From Blastocatellia bacterium UBA7656 (GTDB taxonomy: Bacteria; Acidobacteriota; Blastocatellia; UBA7656): a stretch of DNA of 64,000 nt. The position numbers were made by a program, and so were the translations under genes. Where the stretch lies: the NCBI GenBank assembly GCA_002483445.1, contig DLHY01000084.1, positions 8,054 to 72,053 on the forward strand, written 5' to 3'. The notes below the pieces were generated by a model, which had not been told where the DNA came from, searched no databases, and saw nothing but the letters and a program-made list of their open reading frames with translations. Numbering within the stretch: the stretch's first letter is position 1; the number at the start of each line of letters is the position of its first letter. This document shows, piece after piece, positions 51,587 through 61,286 of the stretch.

Positions 51587-52729
51587 ATGATATCGACACG
51601 AAAAAAGAAATTGCAGACCATCATATTGATTCTCGTCATAGCCGTAGTCGCGTATGCAAGCGCGTCAGGGCCGGAACCTCGCTATACGGGAGCGCCCGGA
51701 GACATAGGCAGTTGCGTTTTCTGTCACGACACTTTTGAAAACGCAAACGTAGGGCCGGGGAGCGTGACTATCACAAACACTCCCGCAGTTTATTCTCCCG
51801 GTCAGCAATACACGATCACCGTAACAGCGCAACAGGGCGGTCGATCAAAATTCGGATTTCAACTCACGGCCATTGATTCGGGCGGAAATCGCGCGGGGAC
51901 TCTCGCAACCGTCAGTTCCGATACTCAAATCAACCCGCTCACAGGCGAAGGCGCGCGACAATACATCCAGCACTCTTCGACAGGCACGAATGCTACTTCT
52001 TCAGGGAGGCGCATCTGGCAGATTCGATGGACTGCGCCTTCAACAGATGTCGGCACGGTGACTTTTTATGTCGCGGGGAATGCGGCTGACAACGACGGAT
52101 TGAATCGGGACGATTACATCTACACCAACCGGATCACGACGGAATCTCCGACATCGAATGTCACCGTCGCGCTCGCTTCCGATCCAGCGAATCAGACGCT
52201 CGTCGCAGGCTCTCAGTTTTTGATCGACTGGTCTGCAACAGGGATTTCGAATGTCGATAGCTACGAGATTCGATACTCGACCGATGACGGAGCGACTTTC
52301 CCCATAGCCAATCTGATCTTTTCAACCACTGACGCGAACATCACCGATTTCAACTGGACTGTGCCGGACAAGCCAACCACTCAGGCGAGAATCCGACTTC
52401 AGGCAGCGACGAAATCAGGATCGGCGGTCGAAGTCCGAAGTGGTCGCTTCACCATCACCGGAACTGGCGGCCCGGAGATTCCCACGATCACCAGCGTAGA
52501 AATCATCGGCAAGCATCTTTACGTCAACGGCACGAATTTCAAGGATGACGCAGATGTTTATATGAACGATGCAAAGCAGAAGACCAGCAACGACTCGGAG
52601 AACCCGACGGGCCGACTCAAGTGCAAGAAGCTGGGCAAGAAGATTGATCGCGGTCAGACGGTCAATCTAGTCGTCAAGAATCCTGATGGAACAGTGTCCG
52701 CATCGTTCCTCTATCAACGGCCCTTATAA
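51587..52729 (+). CDS. Exported protein with CxxCH motif, Reeler/anchor-V-like and IPT-like domains
   Basis: 380 residues. An N-terminal membrane/signal helix (LQTIILILVIAVVAYASASG) precedes APGDIGSCVFCHDTFE, a single CxxCH haem-type motif as found in choice-of-anchor-V/Reeler-like proteins. A beta-sandwich follows at about 60-185 (PGQQYTITVTAQQGG, FGFQLTAIDSGGNRAG, WQIRWTAPSTDVGTVTFYVAGNAAD). Then come a fibronectin-like region and a C-terminal IPT/TIG-like fold (ITSVEIIGKHLYVNGTNFKDDADVYMN). It is probably located on the cell surface or in the periplasm. It may form a unit with the DUF1800/DUF1501 pair, but the 233-bp gap makes this uncertain. Confidence 0.7.
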   Translation: MISTRKKKLQTIILILVIAVVAYASASGPEPRYTGAPGDIGSCVFCHDTFENANVGPGSVTITNTPAVYSPGQQYTITVTAQQGGRSKFGFQLTAIDSGGNRAGTLATVSSDTQINPLTGEGARQYIQHSSTGTNATSSGRRIWQIRWTAPSTDVGTVTFYVAGNAADNDGLNRDDYIYTNRITTESPTSNVTVALASDPANQTLVAGSQFLIDWSATGISNVDSYEIRYSTDDGATFPIANLIFSTTDANITDFNWTVPDKPTTQARIRLQAATKSGSAVEVRSGRFTITGTGGPEIPTITSVEIIGKHLYVNGTNFKDDADVYMNDAKQKTSNDSENPTGRLKCKKLGKKIDRGQTVNLVVKNPDGTVSASFLYQRPL

Positions 52730-52745
52730 CGTCGATTGACAGGTA

Positions 52746-52812
52746 CAGCGGGCTGCCAGCCTGCTGGTTCCCCGATTTTCATACAAGGCGTCAACAGGCT
52801 GGCAGCCTGTTG
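52746..52812. repeat. Pair of related palindromes in opposite orientation
   Basis: CAGCGGGCT-GCC-AGCCTGCTG (52746-52766, one mismatch) and CAACAGGCT-GGC-AGCCTGTTG (52792-52812, perfect) share arms and have complementary loops, 25 bp apart. This looks like a REP/BIME-type element after the CxxCH protein gene. Confidence 0.65.
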
Positions 52813-52877
52813 TAGGATCTCCTCCTGAATTTGATTTCTTTGAAGCCGGTACTAGCGACCGGCTTTGTTTTTGCAAA

Positions 52878-52906
52878 TTGCGCCTTAGCGCGCGGGCGCG
52901 TAAGAT
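52878..52906 (+). promoter_or_regulatory. Weak sigma-70 promoter candidate for wecB
   Basis: TTGCGC (52878-52883), 17-bp spacer, TAAGAT (52901-52906), about 72 bp before the wecB start. Confidence 0.3.
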
Positions 52907-52977
52907 ATGAAACTCGCCATAAGGGGCAGAGGAGATAGAAAAGAACTGATCGCCGATCTTGCACATTCGTCCGATTG

Positions 52978-54099
52978 ATGAAGAAACCGAAAATCGTCAC
53001 TATCGTCGGCACGCGCCCGGAGATAATCAAAATGGCTCCGGTCATAAAAGAACTCGACCGGCGACGTGACGCATTCGATCACACTCTCGTCGCTACGGCC
53101 CAGCATCGCGAGATGCTCGATCAGTTTCTTTCCGCCTTCGACATCCACCCCGACATCGATCTCAACCTCATGCAGAAGGGTCAAAGCCTCGCTGATTTCG
53201 CCTCGCGCTCGCTCACTTCGCTCTCCGATCTGCTCGGCCAGTTGAAGCCTGACGCGACGCTCATTCAGGGCGACACGACTACGGTTATGACCACAGGGCT
53301 TGCAGCGTTTTATCTCGGCATAAAAGTGGGCCACGTCGAAGCGGGGCTTCGTTCGTTCGATCAGCGCAATCCCTTTCCCGAAGAAGTCAACCGTCGCGTC
53401 ACTTCATGTCTGGCCGACTGGCACTTCGCCCCGACCAGACAGGCCCGTTTGAATCTTCTTGGCGAAGGCGTCAGCGAAGAAAGCATTTTCGTCACGGGCA
53501 ACACCGTCGTCGATTCGCTTCGAAGCGTTTCGCTCGACGGCGACTTCGAAAATGAAACACTGAGACGGATCGATTTCGCCCGCTCTCGCGCGCTGATAGT
53601 GACCGCGCATCGCCGCGAGAGCCACGGCTCGCCGCTTCGCTCGATCTGCCGCGCCGTCAAAACGATCTCTCATCGCTTCGATGACGTTGAAATAATCTTC
53701 CCCGTCCATCTCAACGAACAGGTTGCAAGCATCGTCAGCGAAGAGCTTCGAGGCGAGCGGCGGATTCATCTGCTTGCGCCTCTTTCCTACTTCGATCTGT
53801 TGCGTGCGATGAGCCGGTGTTATTTTGTGCTGACCGATTCGGGCGGCATTCAGGAGGAAGCGCCTTCTTTCGGCAAGCCTGCGCTGGTGTTGAGAGAGAC
53901 GACCGAGCGGCCAGAGCTTATAGAAAGCGGCGCGGGAATAATCGTCGGCACCGATTCCGCGCGCATAGTCGAAGAAGCATCGCGGCTGCTCACCCGCGCA
54001 GAGGAATACGCGAAGATGGTACAGGTGGAAAATCCTTTCGGCGACGGGCGCGCGGCTCAACGAATCTGCGATACGTTGGAGCGACAACTTCCGCGCTAA
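52978..54099 (+). CDS. wecB: UDP-N-acetylglucosamine 2-epimerase (non-hydrolysing)
   Basis: 373 residues from ATG 52978. It converts UDP-GlcNAc to UDP-ManNAc in the cytosol for surface polysaccharide synthesis. Family motifs are all present: VGTRPEIIKMAPVI at the N-terminus, IQGDTTTVMTTGLAAFY, GHVEAGLRSFDQRNPFPEEV, VTAHRRES and DSGGIQEEAPSFGKPALVLR with TTERPE. Length is normal. There is no clear ribosome binding site. It opens the polysaccharide region on the + strand and is followed 65 bp later by a methyltransferase gene. Confidence 0.93.
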   Translation: MKKPKIVTIVGTRPEIIKMAPVIKELDRRRDAFDHTLVATAQHREMLDQFLSAFDIHPDIDLNLMQKGQSLADFASRSLTSLSDLLGQLKPDATLIQGDTTTVMTTGLAAFYLGIKVGHVEAGLRSFDQRNPFPEEVNRRVTSCLADWHFAPTRQARLNLLGEGVSEESIFVTGNTVVDSLRSVSLDGDFENETLRRIDFARSRALIVTAHRRESHGSPLRSICRAVKTISHRFDDVEIIFPVHLNEQVASIVSEELRGERRIHLLAPLSYFDLLRAMSRCYFVLTDSGGIQEEAPSFGKPALVLRETTERPELIESGAGIIVGTDSARIVEEASRLLTRAEEYAKMVQVENPFGDGRAAQRICDTLERQLPR

Positions 54100-54164
54100 T
54101 GATTCCGGCTTTCAATCAATGCGCTTATCAAGTAAATTAACCCTTTCAAATTTCTGAGATAATC

Positions 54165-55307
54165 ATGATCCGTCGGGCGCTCAGACGAGCGGCGCGACCG
54201 CTCAAGGAAAAATTATCACGCTGGCGAGATCGAAGAGCGATAAGTGCGCTTTTCAACTCATCGCTTGCCGACCCCGAATCTGCCCAGTGGCAGATTCTAT
54301 ACGACCGACTTCTCGCCTCAAGCGATCATTTCGCAGTTGATCGCTTGAGCGCCGACGTTGCGGCGCGAATGCTTTTGCTCCTGCTGATCCCTGTAGGAAG
54401 AATCGGATTCCGCGATGCCGAAACCTTTGAGAAGCTCTTCGATCTGGCCGAGGCTCAAAAGGTTCACCTGTTGCCTGTGAGCTTTCAGCATCCGGTGCCT
54501 GAAATCGCGCTGCTCGATGACGCGCTCTGGTCTCATCGCTTCGACCGTGTTGTAAAGCTTGATGCCGAAGCCCAGATTTCATTGCTCGGCCGATTGAAAA
54601 AGTGGGGCGATGAAATGGCTTCGACTCCCACAATTGAAAGCGAAGCCGCTGAGAGCGAATATCGATGGGTCAATCCCTCGTTCGGCCCCGTCGATGCAGT
54701 CATCTACCACGCGATGATTCGCGAGTTTCGCCCTAAAAGAATCATCGAAGTCGGAGCCGGGTATTCGACCATGGTCGCGGCCCGCGCGGCGCGCATCGAC
54801 GGCGGGACGCGCGTCGAATGCATCGAGCCTTACCCGATGAAAATTCTCACCCGCGGGTTTGAAGGACTCTCGCGACTCATCGCTTCGCCGCTCCAGTCGG
54901 TGCCGATGGAAGAATTCGAATCCCTCGAAGCCGACGACATTCTCTTCATCGATAGTTCGCACGTCTCCAAAATCGGATCGGATGTGAACCGATTATTTTT
55001 CGAGATACTGCCGCGCCTCGGACCGGGCGTGATAATTCACCTGCACGATATTTTTCTTCCCTGGGACTATCCGCGAGAATGGGTCAAGGAGAAAAAGATT
55101 TTCTGGAACGAGCAGTATCTTCTGATGGCTTTTCTGATGTTCAACGATGAATTTGAAATCCTGCTCGCCAACAACTTTCTGCGGATCGAGCACGGTGAAA
55201 AGCTGCTACAGGCGTTTCCGTTTCTGCCCTCGCTCGAAAGAGGCGCGTCTTTCTGGATGCGCAGACGCGGTCAGCGACTCGCGGAGAATTTCGCGGATCA
55301 CGGATGA
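54165..55307 (+). CDS. Class I SAM-dependent methyltransferase-like protein
   Basis: 380 residues. A basic N-terminus (MIRRALRRAARPLKEKLSRW) and a helical region of about 170 residues precede a Rossmann methyltransferase core: motif I IIEVGAGYSTMVAARAA, acidic motif II ending VECIEPYP, then ADDILFIDSSHVSKIGSDV and GVIIHLHDIFLPWDYP. It fits the Methyltransf_24 type often found in polysaccharide loci, where members modify sugars or carrier-linked chains. It overlaps the end of the converging membrane glycosyltransferase gene by 10 bp. Acceptor unknown. Confidence 0.75.
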   Translation: MIRRALRRAARPLKEKLSRWRDRRAISALFNSSLADPESAQWQILYDRLLASSDHFAVDRLSADVAARMLLLLLIPVGRIGFRDAETFEKLFDLAEAQKVHLLPVSFQHPVPEIALLDDALWSHRFDRVVKLDAEAQISLLGRLKKWGDEMASTPTIESEAAESEYRWVNPSFGPVDAVIYHAMIREFRPKRIIEVGAGYSTMVAARAARIDGGTRVECIEPYPMKILTRGFEGLSRLIASPLQSVPMEEFESLEADDILFIDSSHVSKIGSDVNRLFFEILPRLGPGVIIHLHDIFLPWDYPREWVKEKKIFWNEQYLLMAFLMFNDEFEILLANNFLRIEHGEKLLQAFPFLPSLERGASFWMRRRGQRLAENFADHG

Positions 55308-57127
55308 CGAAACACCCATACCTGCGTGTCTTGATAAACAAGCTCGTAAGGAGGCCAGTGAGGTTTCCACGCGGGATCGTCCTTATATATTTTCATCCCC
55401 AACGGATAACCCGGATAAAAGACCAGTATCCAGGCGACGCCTTTGGATTCCAGCCGCTTCACCCAATCGCCGTCATCGGGCCAGCGGTATGAAGGCCAAT
55501 GCGTTCGCTGCACCAGTCCCATAGAATCGATCACTCCTGGTTTGAAATAATAATTCAGCCAACTGCCATTGATGACATACACTGCTTCGTCTTTCGTCGA
55601 ACGCTCGTTGATATAACGGACTCCAGCGTAACCTCCATAGAATTTCATCAGGAAAGCGTCGCGCGCAGTTTCATTTGTCGGTGGGAGACGGCTGCCGCGA
55701 AGTAGATTCAATCCCGCTCGCGCAGTCAGGATCAAAGCGCACGCGGCAGCGATTATCCATATCGCGCGTCGAATGGCGACAGACTTAAATATTTTTTCCG
55801 CGATATATCTGGCGCTTTCATAAAGCGCGAGGATCATAAACGGCAAAGCCGGAAGCAGCAGCCGCACCTGCTGAGAGGTGAGGAACCAGAAGGCCATGAA
55901 CGAGAGCGCCCACAGAGTCCACCAACGAGCCTCGCGGTCGCGAATAGAGATTATCCAGGCCAGCGGCCAGAATACGATCAAACGGCATATACGCGGTTCG
56001 GGCAGGAACCGCTCCAACTCAAACGCCAGATAAAAGGGAAGCAGCAGAAAGTTGACCGGCGTCTTGGCCACACCGACATTGCTTATCCAGTTATTGAACT
56101 GCGCGATGGGCGGCTCAGCCCAGACGCCCTGACTCATCTGAGTCAGCACGGGCCAGAAAGGATTTCCGGCGTGATAAGCGATGAGCGCGTAAAAGGGCGC
56201 GGCTATAAGGAAAGCCAGCGCGCCGCCACGGATCAGTTCTTTCCAACTGATTAGAGATTTCGCCAGCGCCCACAATCCCATAATCGCGCCTGCCGCCAAG
56301 AAAAAAAGTCCCGGCATCTTCACGCCCGCTGCCATTCCCATAAGCGACATGGCGATGAGCCACCAGCCGCTTTCCCGGCTCTCGAAAAAGTTGCGCAACG
56401 CCAGAACTCCGAGAAAGGCAAAAGCGGTTACCCCGATATCGACATAAGCCGACTGGCCCAGCCACAACACGAGCGGGTGAGCAAGCCAGAACACGCCTGC
56501 GGCAAGCCCCCACGCCGCACGATTGCGACGCTGGCCCAGAGAGTAAATCCCCAAAGCGATGAGCATCATCAGCACATGCTCGATCATCTGCGCCGAGATG
56601 TCGTCTTTAACAGCAATGCCCCAGGTAAAAAGCAGATGATTCAGCGCGGGCAGCACGGGCTGCGGAATCCCCTCGTGCGAAATGATTCTGTGCGTTGAAA
56701 GATAATCGCGGGCAAGCACCAGATGATTAGAAGTCGCATCCCAGTCGGTCGAAGGATAGAGAGTCGGCCACAACACGAACATCCAGCAGCCGAGACCGGC
56801 AAGAATCAAAAATGATTTCGCCAGAGTGAGCGACCGCAGATTTGATTTGATATGCTCGCGGTGTCGGGCGAGAAAAATCAGCCCGTAGAGATCGCCTGCC
56901 GCAGTCAGGGCGAGAATGACTTCTCTATAAAGCGCGCCCGCTAGTCCGAGGAGAAACAGCGCCAGCCCGTATAAGCCAAAACCCAAAGCGACGGTAAACG
57001 TGGCGCGCTCCAGCGCGGAGTGAAAATCGATGCGGCGCAGAGGCAGACATCCGGCGCCGAACGCCGCCAGAACCATCAGGCCCAGCGCAAGCAGATGCAG
57101 AATTACCCATACGATCAACTCAATCAT
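55298..57127 (-). CDS. Polytopic membrane glycosyltransferase-like protein
   Basis: 609 residues with about a dozen hydrophobic helices (LIVWVILHLLALGLMVLAAFG, AALGFGLYGLALFLLGLAG-like segments, FLILAGLGCWMFVLWPTLY). The loop PSTDWDATSNHLVLARDYL carries acidic residues of the type used by GT-C enzymes to bind lipid-linked sugar. A C-terminal periplasmic part (YAGVRYINERSTKDEAVYVI, YDDPAWKP-like) ends the protein. It lies 64 bp after the methyltransferase gene and is the last gene of the minus-strand polysaccharide operon, overlapping the opposing gene by 10 bp. The sugar donor and acceptor are unknown. Confidence 0.7.
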   Translation of the reverse strand: MIELIVWVILHLLALGLMVLAAFGAGCLPLRRIDFHSALERATFTVALGFGLYGLALFLLGLAGALYREVILALTAAGDLYGLIFLARHREHIKSNLRSLTLAKSFLILAGLGCWMFVLWPTLYPSTDWDATSNHLVLARDYLSTHRIISHEGIPQPVLPALNHLLFTWGIAVKDDISAQMIEHVLMMLIALGIYSLGQRRNRAAWGLAAGVFWLAHPLVLWLGQSAYVDIGVTAFAFLGVLALRNFFESRESGWWLIAMSLMGMAAGVKMPGLFFLAAGAIMGLWALAKSLISWKELIRGGALAFLIAAPFYALIAYHAGNPFWPVLTQMSQGVWAEPPIAQFNNWISNVGVAKTPVNFLLLPFYLAFELERFLPEPRICRLIVFWPLAWIISIRDREARWWTLWALSFMAFWFLTSQQVRLLLPALPFMILALYESARYIAEKIFKSVAIRRAIWIIAAACALILTARAGLNLLRGSRLPPTNETARDAFLMKFYGGYAGVRYINERSTKDEAVYVINGSWLNYYFKPGVIDSMGLVQRTHWPSYRWPDDGDWVKRLESKGVAWILVFYPGYPLGMKIYKDDPAWKPHWPPYELVYQDTQVWVFRHP

Positions 57128-57191
57128 TATTCAAATCAAGTTTCTCTCATGTTCCGCGCATCGTCTCAGCGAATCGGCTCGCGCGCGACGA

Positions 57192-58316
57192 TCAGTCTTT
57201 TCTGTCTTTCTCTTTCGCCAGCCCCAGCCGTCTGTAAACCGGCAACAGGTATCGATACTTGATCCGCCCGTAGTGATTCAGCAATCGCCAGCCCAGAGTG
57301 TTTTTGATCTTCTCCAACTCGTATTCTCTTTCGGCCAGTTCCGACCGCAGATGTCTGATCTCGCGCTCCTTTGCAGACACCTGTCTTGAACCGGCTTCGA
57401 TTTTTTCTTCCGCTGCTGCTTCGTTTTTCCTGCGACCGACGATCAGCATGAAATCGCTCGGCAGAATATCTGCATCGATCAACGCATCTTCGATGTCGCA
57501 GATCGCTTCAACGAGGTGAATGGATTCCTCATCAACGAAGTTGTGAATGATGCCGTTGTAAAGAAGATGCTGAATCGTCCCTCCCAGCTTTCGAATGACG
57601 AGCGGATCGAAATATTGTTTGAAGAGCGGAAAGATTTCCTCTGAGCGGATCGACTCGAAAGGCGAAACCGTTTCCACCTCGTCGCGCGTCGGCCTCCCTT
57701 CCATCTCCTTGATCGCGCCCCAGCGATGCGTCTTCAGTCGCTCAGGGATGAATCGAAGCAACCCACGAACAACCTCCATCTGTTCGTCTGTCCATTGAAA
57801 CTGCGTCGGGCCGACATACTCTTCAAGCACGAAAAGGCCGCGCGGGGTGAGCGCGCTGCGCGTCTGCTCCATTATGTGTTCCAGTCGGAGAAAATGATGA
57901 AAGCTGTGGCTGGAAAAAATCAGATCATAACTTTCAGGCTCAAATTCCGCGCTATTGACATCCTCCATGCGAAAGCCGCCCGGAGCGTCGGCTTCCTGAC
58001 GTCGCCTTTCTCCCTCGCGGATTCTCTCTTCGCTGATATCGATTCCTTCGATGCGCGCGCTGGCTCCGGCCCTGAATACCTGAAGGCTTTTCATCCCCGC
58101 CCCGCAGCCCAAATCGAGGCTGCGCGCGGCAGGCTCTCCCATCTGCGCTCTCACCCATTCTTCCCACGACTTCCCCTCGATAAGAGAGCGGCTACGGTAT
58201 CGCTCCAGTATACGGGGATGATCGAGCCACGAGTTCCATTCTCCAGAAGCTTCAACCGAAAGATGATCGCCCCAATGGCGGCTCTCACGGACAAGTTTCA
58301 GGTCGTAATCATTCAT
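57192..58316 (-). CDS. SAM-dependent methyltransferase with C-terminal coiled coil and membrane-type motif
   Basis: 374 residues from ATG at 58316, which overlaps the stop of the upstream glycosyltransferase gene as ATGA; a longer frame upstream is rejected. The Rossmann core at about 60-200 has motif I SLDLGCGAGMKSLQVFRAG, IEGIDISEERI and YDLIFSSHSFHHFL. Residues about 310-345 form a coiled coil (SAKEREIRHLRSELAEREYE). The C-terminus carries the LGWRLL..YGRIKYRYLLPVY motif shared with two glycosyltransferases of this operon. In ABC-exported O-antigen systems a methyltransferase plus coiled coil can cap and measure the chain (WbdD type); that role here is an inference. Confidence 0.8.
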   Translation of the reverse strand: MNDYDLKLVRESRHWGDHLSVEASGEWNSWLDHPRILERYRSRSLIEGKSWEEWVRAQMGEPAARSLDLGCGAGMKSLQVFRAGASARIEGIDISEERIREGERRRQEADAPGGFRMEDVNSAEFEPESYDLIFSSHSFHHFLRLEHIMEQTRSALTPRGLFVLEEYVGPTQFQWTDEQMEVVRGLLRFIPERLKTHRWGAIKEMEGRPTRDEVETVSPFESIRSEEIFPLFKQYFDPLVIRKLGGTIQHLLYNGIIHNFVDEESIHLVEAICDIEDALIDADILPSDFMLIVGRRKNEAAAEEKIEAGSRQVSAKEREIRHLRSELAEREYELEKIKNTLGWRLLNHYGRIKYRYLLPVYRRLGLAKEKDRKD

Positions 58317-61231
58317 TTCTTTTTTTCCGTTTTGTGATGCCCGAAGCGAAGCAGCGCATGACTGTGAGGAATCCATTTCGTGTTCCATTTGGTTTCGAAG
58401 CGGCGGCGGTTCTCTTCGAATATGAGATCGTACTGGCCGCTCTCGATCAGCTTCCCGAAAGACGCCTGCCCGAAGTGATGAACGAACACATCCGCCGCGC
58501 ACACGACGCGATACCCCCTGGCTTTCACCCGCAGCGAGTAATCGTCGTCCTCGAACATCCCTATTCCGAACTGCTCATCCAGCGGGCCGACTTCTTCGTA
58601 AACCTGTCGCCGAAAGCCCACGCAAAACATCGCAAGCATTTTTATGTCGGCTATGAGTCCATCGTTTGCCCACATCCGGTCGGCGGCGAAGTCTTCCATC
58701 TCGGCCCACGAGCGATAGTGCGTCTCGATCCTCGACTCATTGCCTGCAAAGTTGGTCACTGGCCCTGCAAGCCCAACCCTCTCGTCTTTCAGGTGAAAGA
58801 TCAAGCGAGTCAGCCATCCGGGAGGAACGATTGTATCGTTGTTGAGAAGCACAAGGTATTCGCCGCGGCTTTCGCTTATGCCCTGATTGTTCGCCCGCGC
58901 GAATCCTTCGTTTTTCTGGTTCAGTATGACCTTCACATTCGCGCGCCCGGCGGCCAGTCGCAGAAGATAATCCTGCGTGCCGTCGGCGGAGTTGTTATCC
59001 ACGACCACGATTTCATAATCAGGGTAAGCGGTGTTGCGGATTATGCTTTCGAGACAGAGATGATTGAGCGCGATGTTGTTATAGGTGACGATTATTATGC
59101 TGGCCCGCGGCGTGGCGGAAGCGATTGCTTCGCTCATCTCTTCATATCGCTTCCGCCATGTGTTTTGCTCCGCGAACTCCCTGCGGCGCGCTTCGATGCG
59201 CGGATCGTTTTCAGCCACGGCTTCATCGAGGCGCGCGACGAAATCTTCAGACTTCCGGGCTATGTAGACCAAATCGGCGCACGGCTCTATCTCAGGCAGC
59301 GCGACCGTGACCACAGGCTTGCCGCCGACGAGATACTCGTAAAGTTTCACAGGGTCGGTGGCCTCGGTCACGGCGTTGATCTTGAAGGGAATGATGCAGG
59401 CATCGAAGTGATAAAGATACTGAGGCATCTTTTCATAAGGCTGCTGACCGAGCATACGCACGTTGGGCAAAGCTTCGAGGGCCGATACATCGACGTCGAA
59501 TACGCCCCCGATCAAAACGAATGTGTAATCCGCCCGTTGGCTTGCGACTTCGATCATCAATTCGATGTCGAACCAGTCGGCAATCGCGCCGTAGTAGCCT
59601 ATGATCGGACGCCGCAGGTCTTCGAGCAGCGAGTTGGGGCGAAGGCGTTGCAGGTAGAAATCCGAATCGACCGCGTTGCGCGCAAGAACAGTCGGGCGAT
59701 TGAAGTATGCCCACTTTTCGAAAAGGCGCTGGGCCGTGACTGAAAGCAGATCGCAGTTTTTTACCAGACTCGTTTCCGCTTCTAAAACTTCCCGGCTTAT
59801 GTTTGGAAACGTGTTCCATTCGTCCATACAATCGTAGATGACTGTCCAGCCCCAGCGGTCTCTCGCTTCCAAAGCGGCGTCCGCCCACGAGGCTATCATC
59901 ACGTAACTGATGGCTTCATCAATCGAGAATTTACGGCGCAGTTCTTCGAGCGAATCGAGCAATGAAGTCAGGTTTTCGCCTTTGAGGGTTTCCGAATAGA
60001 GGTCGTGCGAATGCAGCAGGGCAAGCTCGACTTCATAGATATTTTCTTTGATGGCTTTGACCGAAACGCGCTCCTGGGCTGGCGACTTGAAGCGCGACGG
60101 GCTGATATAGAACACGCGATGGGCGTGAGAGGCAAACTGCGACATCATCTGCTGAGGCCGCTGATATCGAAAATCCCAATCGATGATCGAAAAACAGATC
60201 ACGTCCGGAAGATGAAGTTTGTCGACGGGGTGGTTTCTCTCCAGAACGGCGAACATCTCTTCCGGCCCAAGCTCAGGGCGAATGGTCAGCGAGGAGTAAA
60301 AATCTTCCGGCTTCGATTTCCTGACGCTTTCCTTCTTAGGGATTGATTGCCTTTGCTCGTTGTTATTCGTCGGGCGGCGATCAAGCCCCATGAGTTTATA
60401 AACGGGCAGCAGGTACCGGTATTTGATCCGACCATACCTCTGTAGCAGTCTCCAGCCCAGCGTCGATCTCATCTTTTCGATATCGGCTTCCTTCTGTTTG
60501 AGCCGCGATGCCATCGCCGCCAGCACCTGCTCCTGATGAAGAAACGACTGTTCTCTTTCAGCCATTTTCAGATAACTGCTCGCGCTCAGGTTGATCCGCT
60601 CTCTCTCCCTGATCAGACTGCGAAGCGTTTCGATTGAAAGCAGATGGCGATCAGGATTGAGGCGAAGAGTTTCCATCAACTCATCGCGCGACTCGGTGTC
60701 GGAAGCCGTCAGCCTGACCATCTCGCTGATGCATGTTTCAGGCAGAAAGAGGCAGCACTGCGCGCGAGGTTGAATTTCAATCGCGCGTTCGAGGATTTCC
60801 TGCGAGGCGCAAAAAATTTTCGATGCGTCTTTGAGTACGATATGTTCGAAGAGAAAGAAGGCTGACACGCTGGTTGTCGAAACGAAAAGAGATGGCTCAT
60901 CAAGCAAGACAACGAAAGGAATCTTCAGCCGCGCGGATGCCAGAGCCCCGATGACGAACAGATCAGCGGAATCGAGGTAAAGCAACGCGCTCTCCGCGGC
61001 GAAGTCGGCTATTTGATCCGCGAGGCGGAGAGCATCGGCTCCGAGCAGGGTTTGCGGCAGGCGGAGGCGAAGCGCGCGGTCGAGGATTTCTTTTTCGAGT
61101 CCGTCTATATTGGAATCCGCATCGAAAGCTATCGAGGCCCTGTGGCCTTCCAGGTTAAGTTGGCGGACGAATGCGGTTAGTTTCGTTTCCTCATAGCGGC
61201 TGATATGCTGCGTCGCAATAACGATATTCAT
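58313..61231 (-). CDS. Large double glycosyltransferase (GT4-like plus GT2)
   Basis: 972 residues. Residues 1-200 resemble the N-terminal half of a GT-B fold (MNIVIATQHISRYEETKLTA). Residues about 205-265 are coiled coil, followed by the YGRIKYRYLLPVY motif. Residues about 325-690 are a GT4-like enzyme (YQRPQQMMSQFA, GYYGAIADWFDIELM, YLYHFDACIIPF, KLYEYLVGGKPVVTV). Residues about 705-960 are a GT2 enzyme with SIIIVTYNN, VVVDNNSADGTQDYL and LLNNDTIVPPGW as the nucleotide/metal site, and FEDDDYSLRVKARGY. Such bimodular enzymes add alternate sugars in rhamnan or O-antigen synthesis. Coupled by 4 bp to the methyltransferase gene. Confidence 0.85.
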   Translation of the reverse strand: MNIVIATQHISRYEETKLTAFVRQLNLEGHRASIAFDADSNIDGLEKEILDRALRLRLPQTLLGADALRLADQIADFAAESALLYLDSADLFVIGALASARLKIPFVVLLDEPSLFVSTTSVSAFFLFEHIVLKDASKIFCASQEILERAIEIQPRAQCCLFLPETCISEMVRLTASDTESRDELMETLRLNPDRHLLSIETLRSLIRERERINLSASSYLKMAEREQSFLHQEQVLAAMASRLKQKEADIEKMRSTLGWRLLQRYGRIKYRYLLPVYKLMGLDRRPTNNNEQRQSIPKKESVRKSKPEDFYSSLTIRPELGPEEMFAVLERNHPVDKLHLPDVICFSIIDWDFRYQRPQQMMSQFASHAHRVFYISPSRFKSPAQERVSVKAIKENIYEVELALLHSHDLYSETLKGENLTSLLDSLEELRRKFSIDEAISYVMIASWADAALEARDRWGWTVIYDCMDEWNTFPNISREVLEAETSLVKNCDLLSVTAQRLFEKWAYFNRPTVLARNAVDSDFYLQRLRPNSLLEDLRRPIIGYYGAIADWFDIELMIEVASQRADYTFVLIGGVFDVDVSALEALPNVRMLGQQPYEKMPQYLYHFDACIIPFKINAVTEATDPVKLYEYLVGGKPVVTVALPEIEPCADLVYIARKSEDFVARLDEAVAENDPRIEARRREFAEQNTWRKRYEEMSEAIASATPRASIIIVTYNNIALNHLCLESIIRNTAYPDYEIVVVDNNSADGTQDYLLRLAAGRANVKVILNQKNEGFARANNQGISESRGEYLVLLNNDTIVPPGWLTRLIFHLKDERVGLAGPVTNFAGNESRIETHYRSWAEMEDFAADRMWANDGLIADIKMLAMFCVGFRRQVYEEVGPLDEQFGIGMFEDDDYSLRVKARGYRVVCAADVFVHHFGQASFGKLIESGQYDLIFEENRRRFETKWNTKWIPHSHALLRFGHHKTEKKK

Positions 61232-61286
61232 GATCGATCATCGTACATTTGAGGCGAATGAGCAGAAGCAACAGAAATCCGACAGA

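Noticed and set aside
58334..59743. 469-codon open frame on + opposite the double glycosyltransferase
   Set aside because: The minus strand encodes recognisable GT motifs throughout; the + frame has odd composition and no domain.
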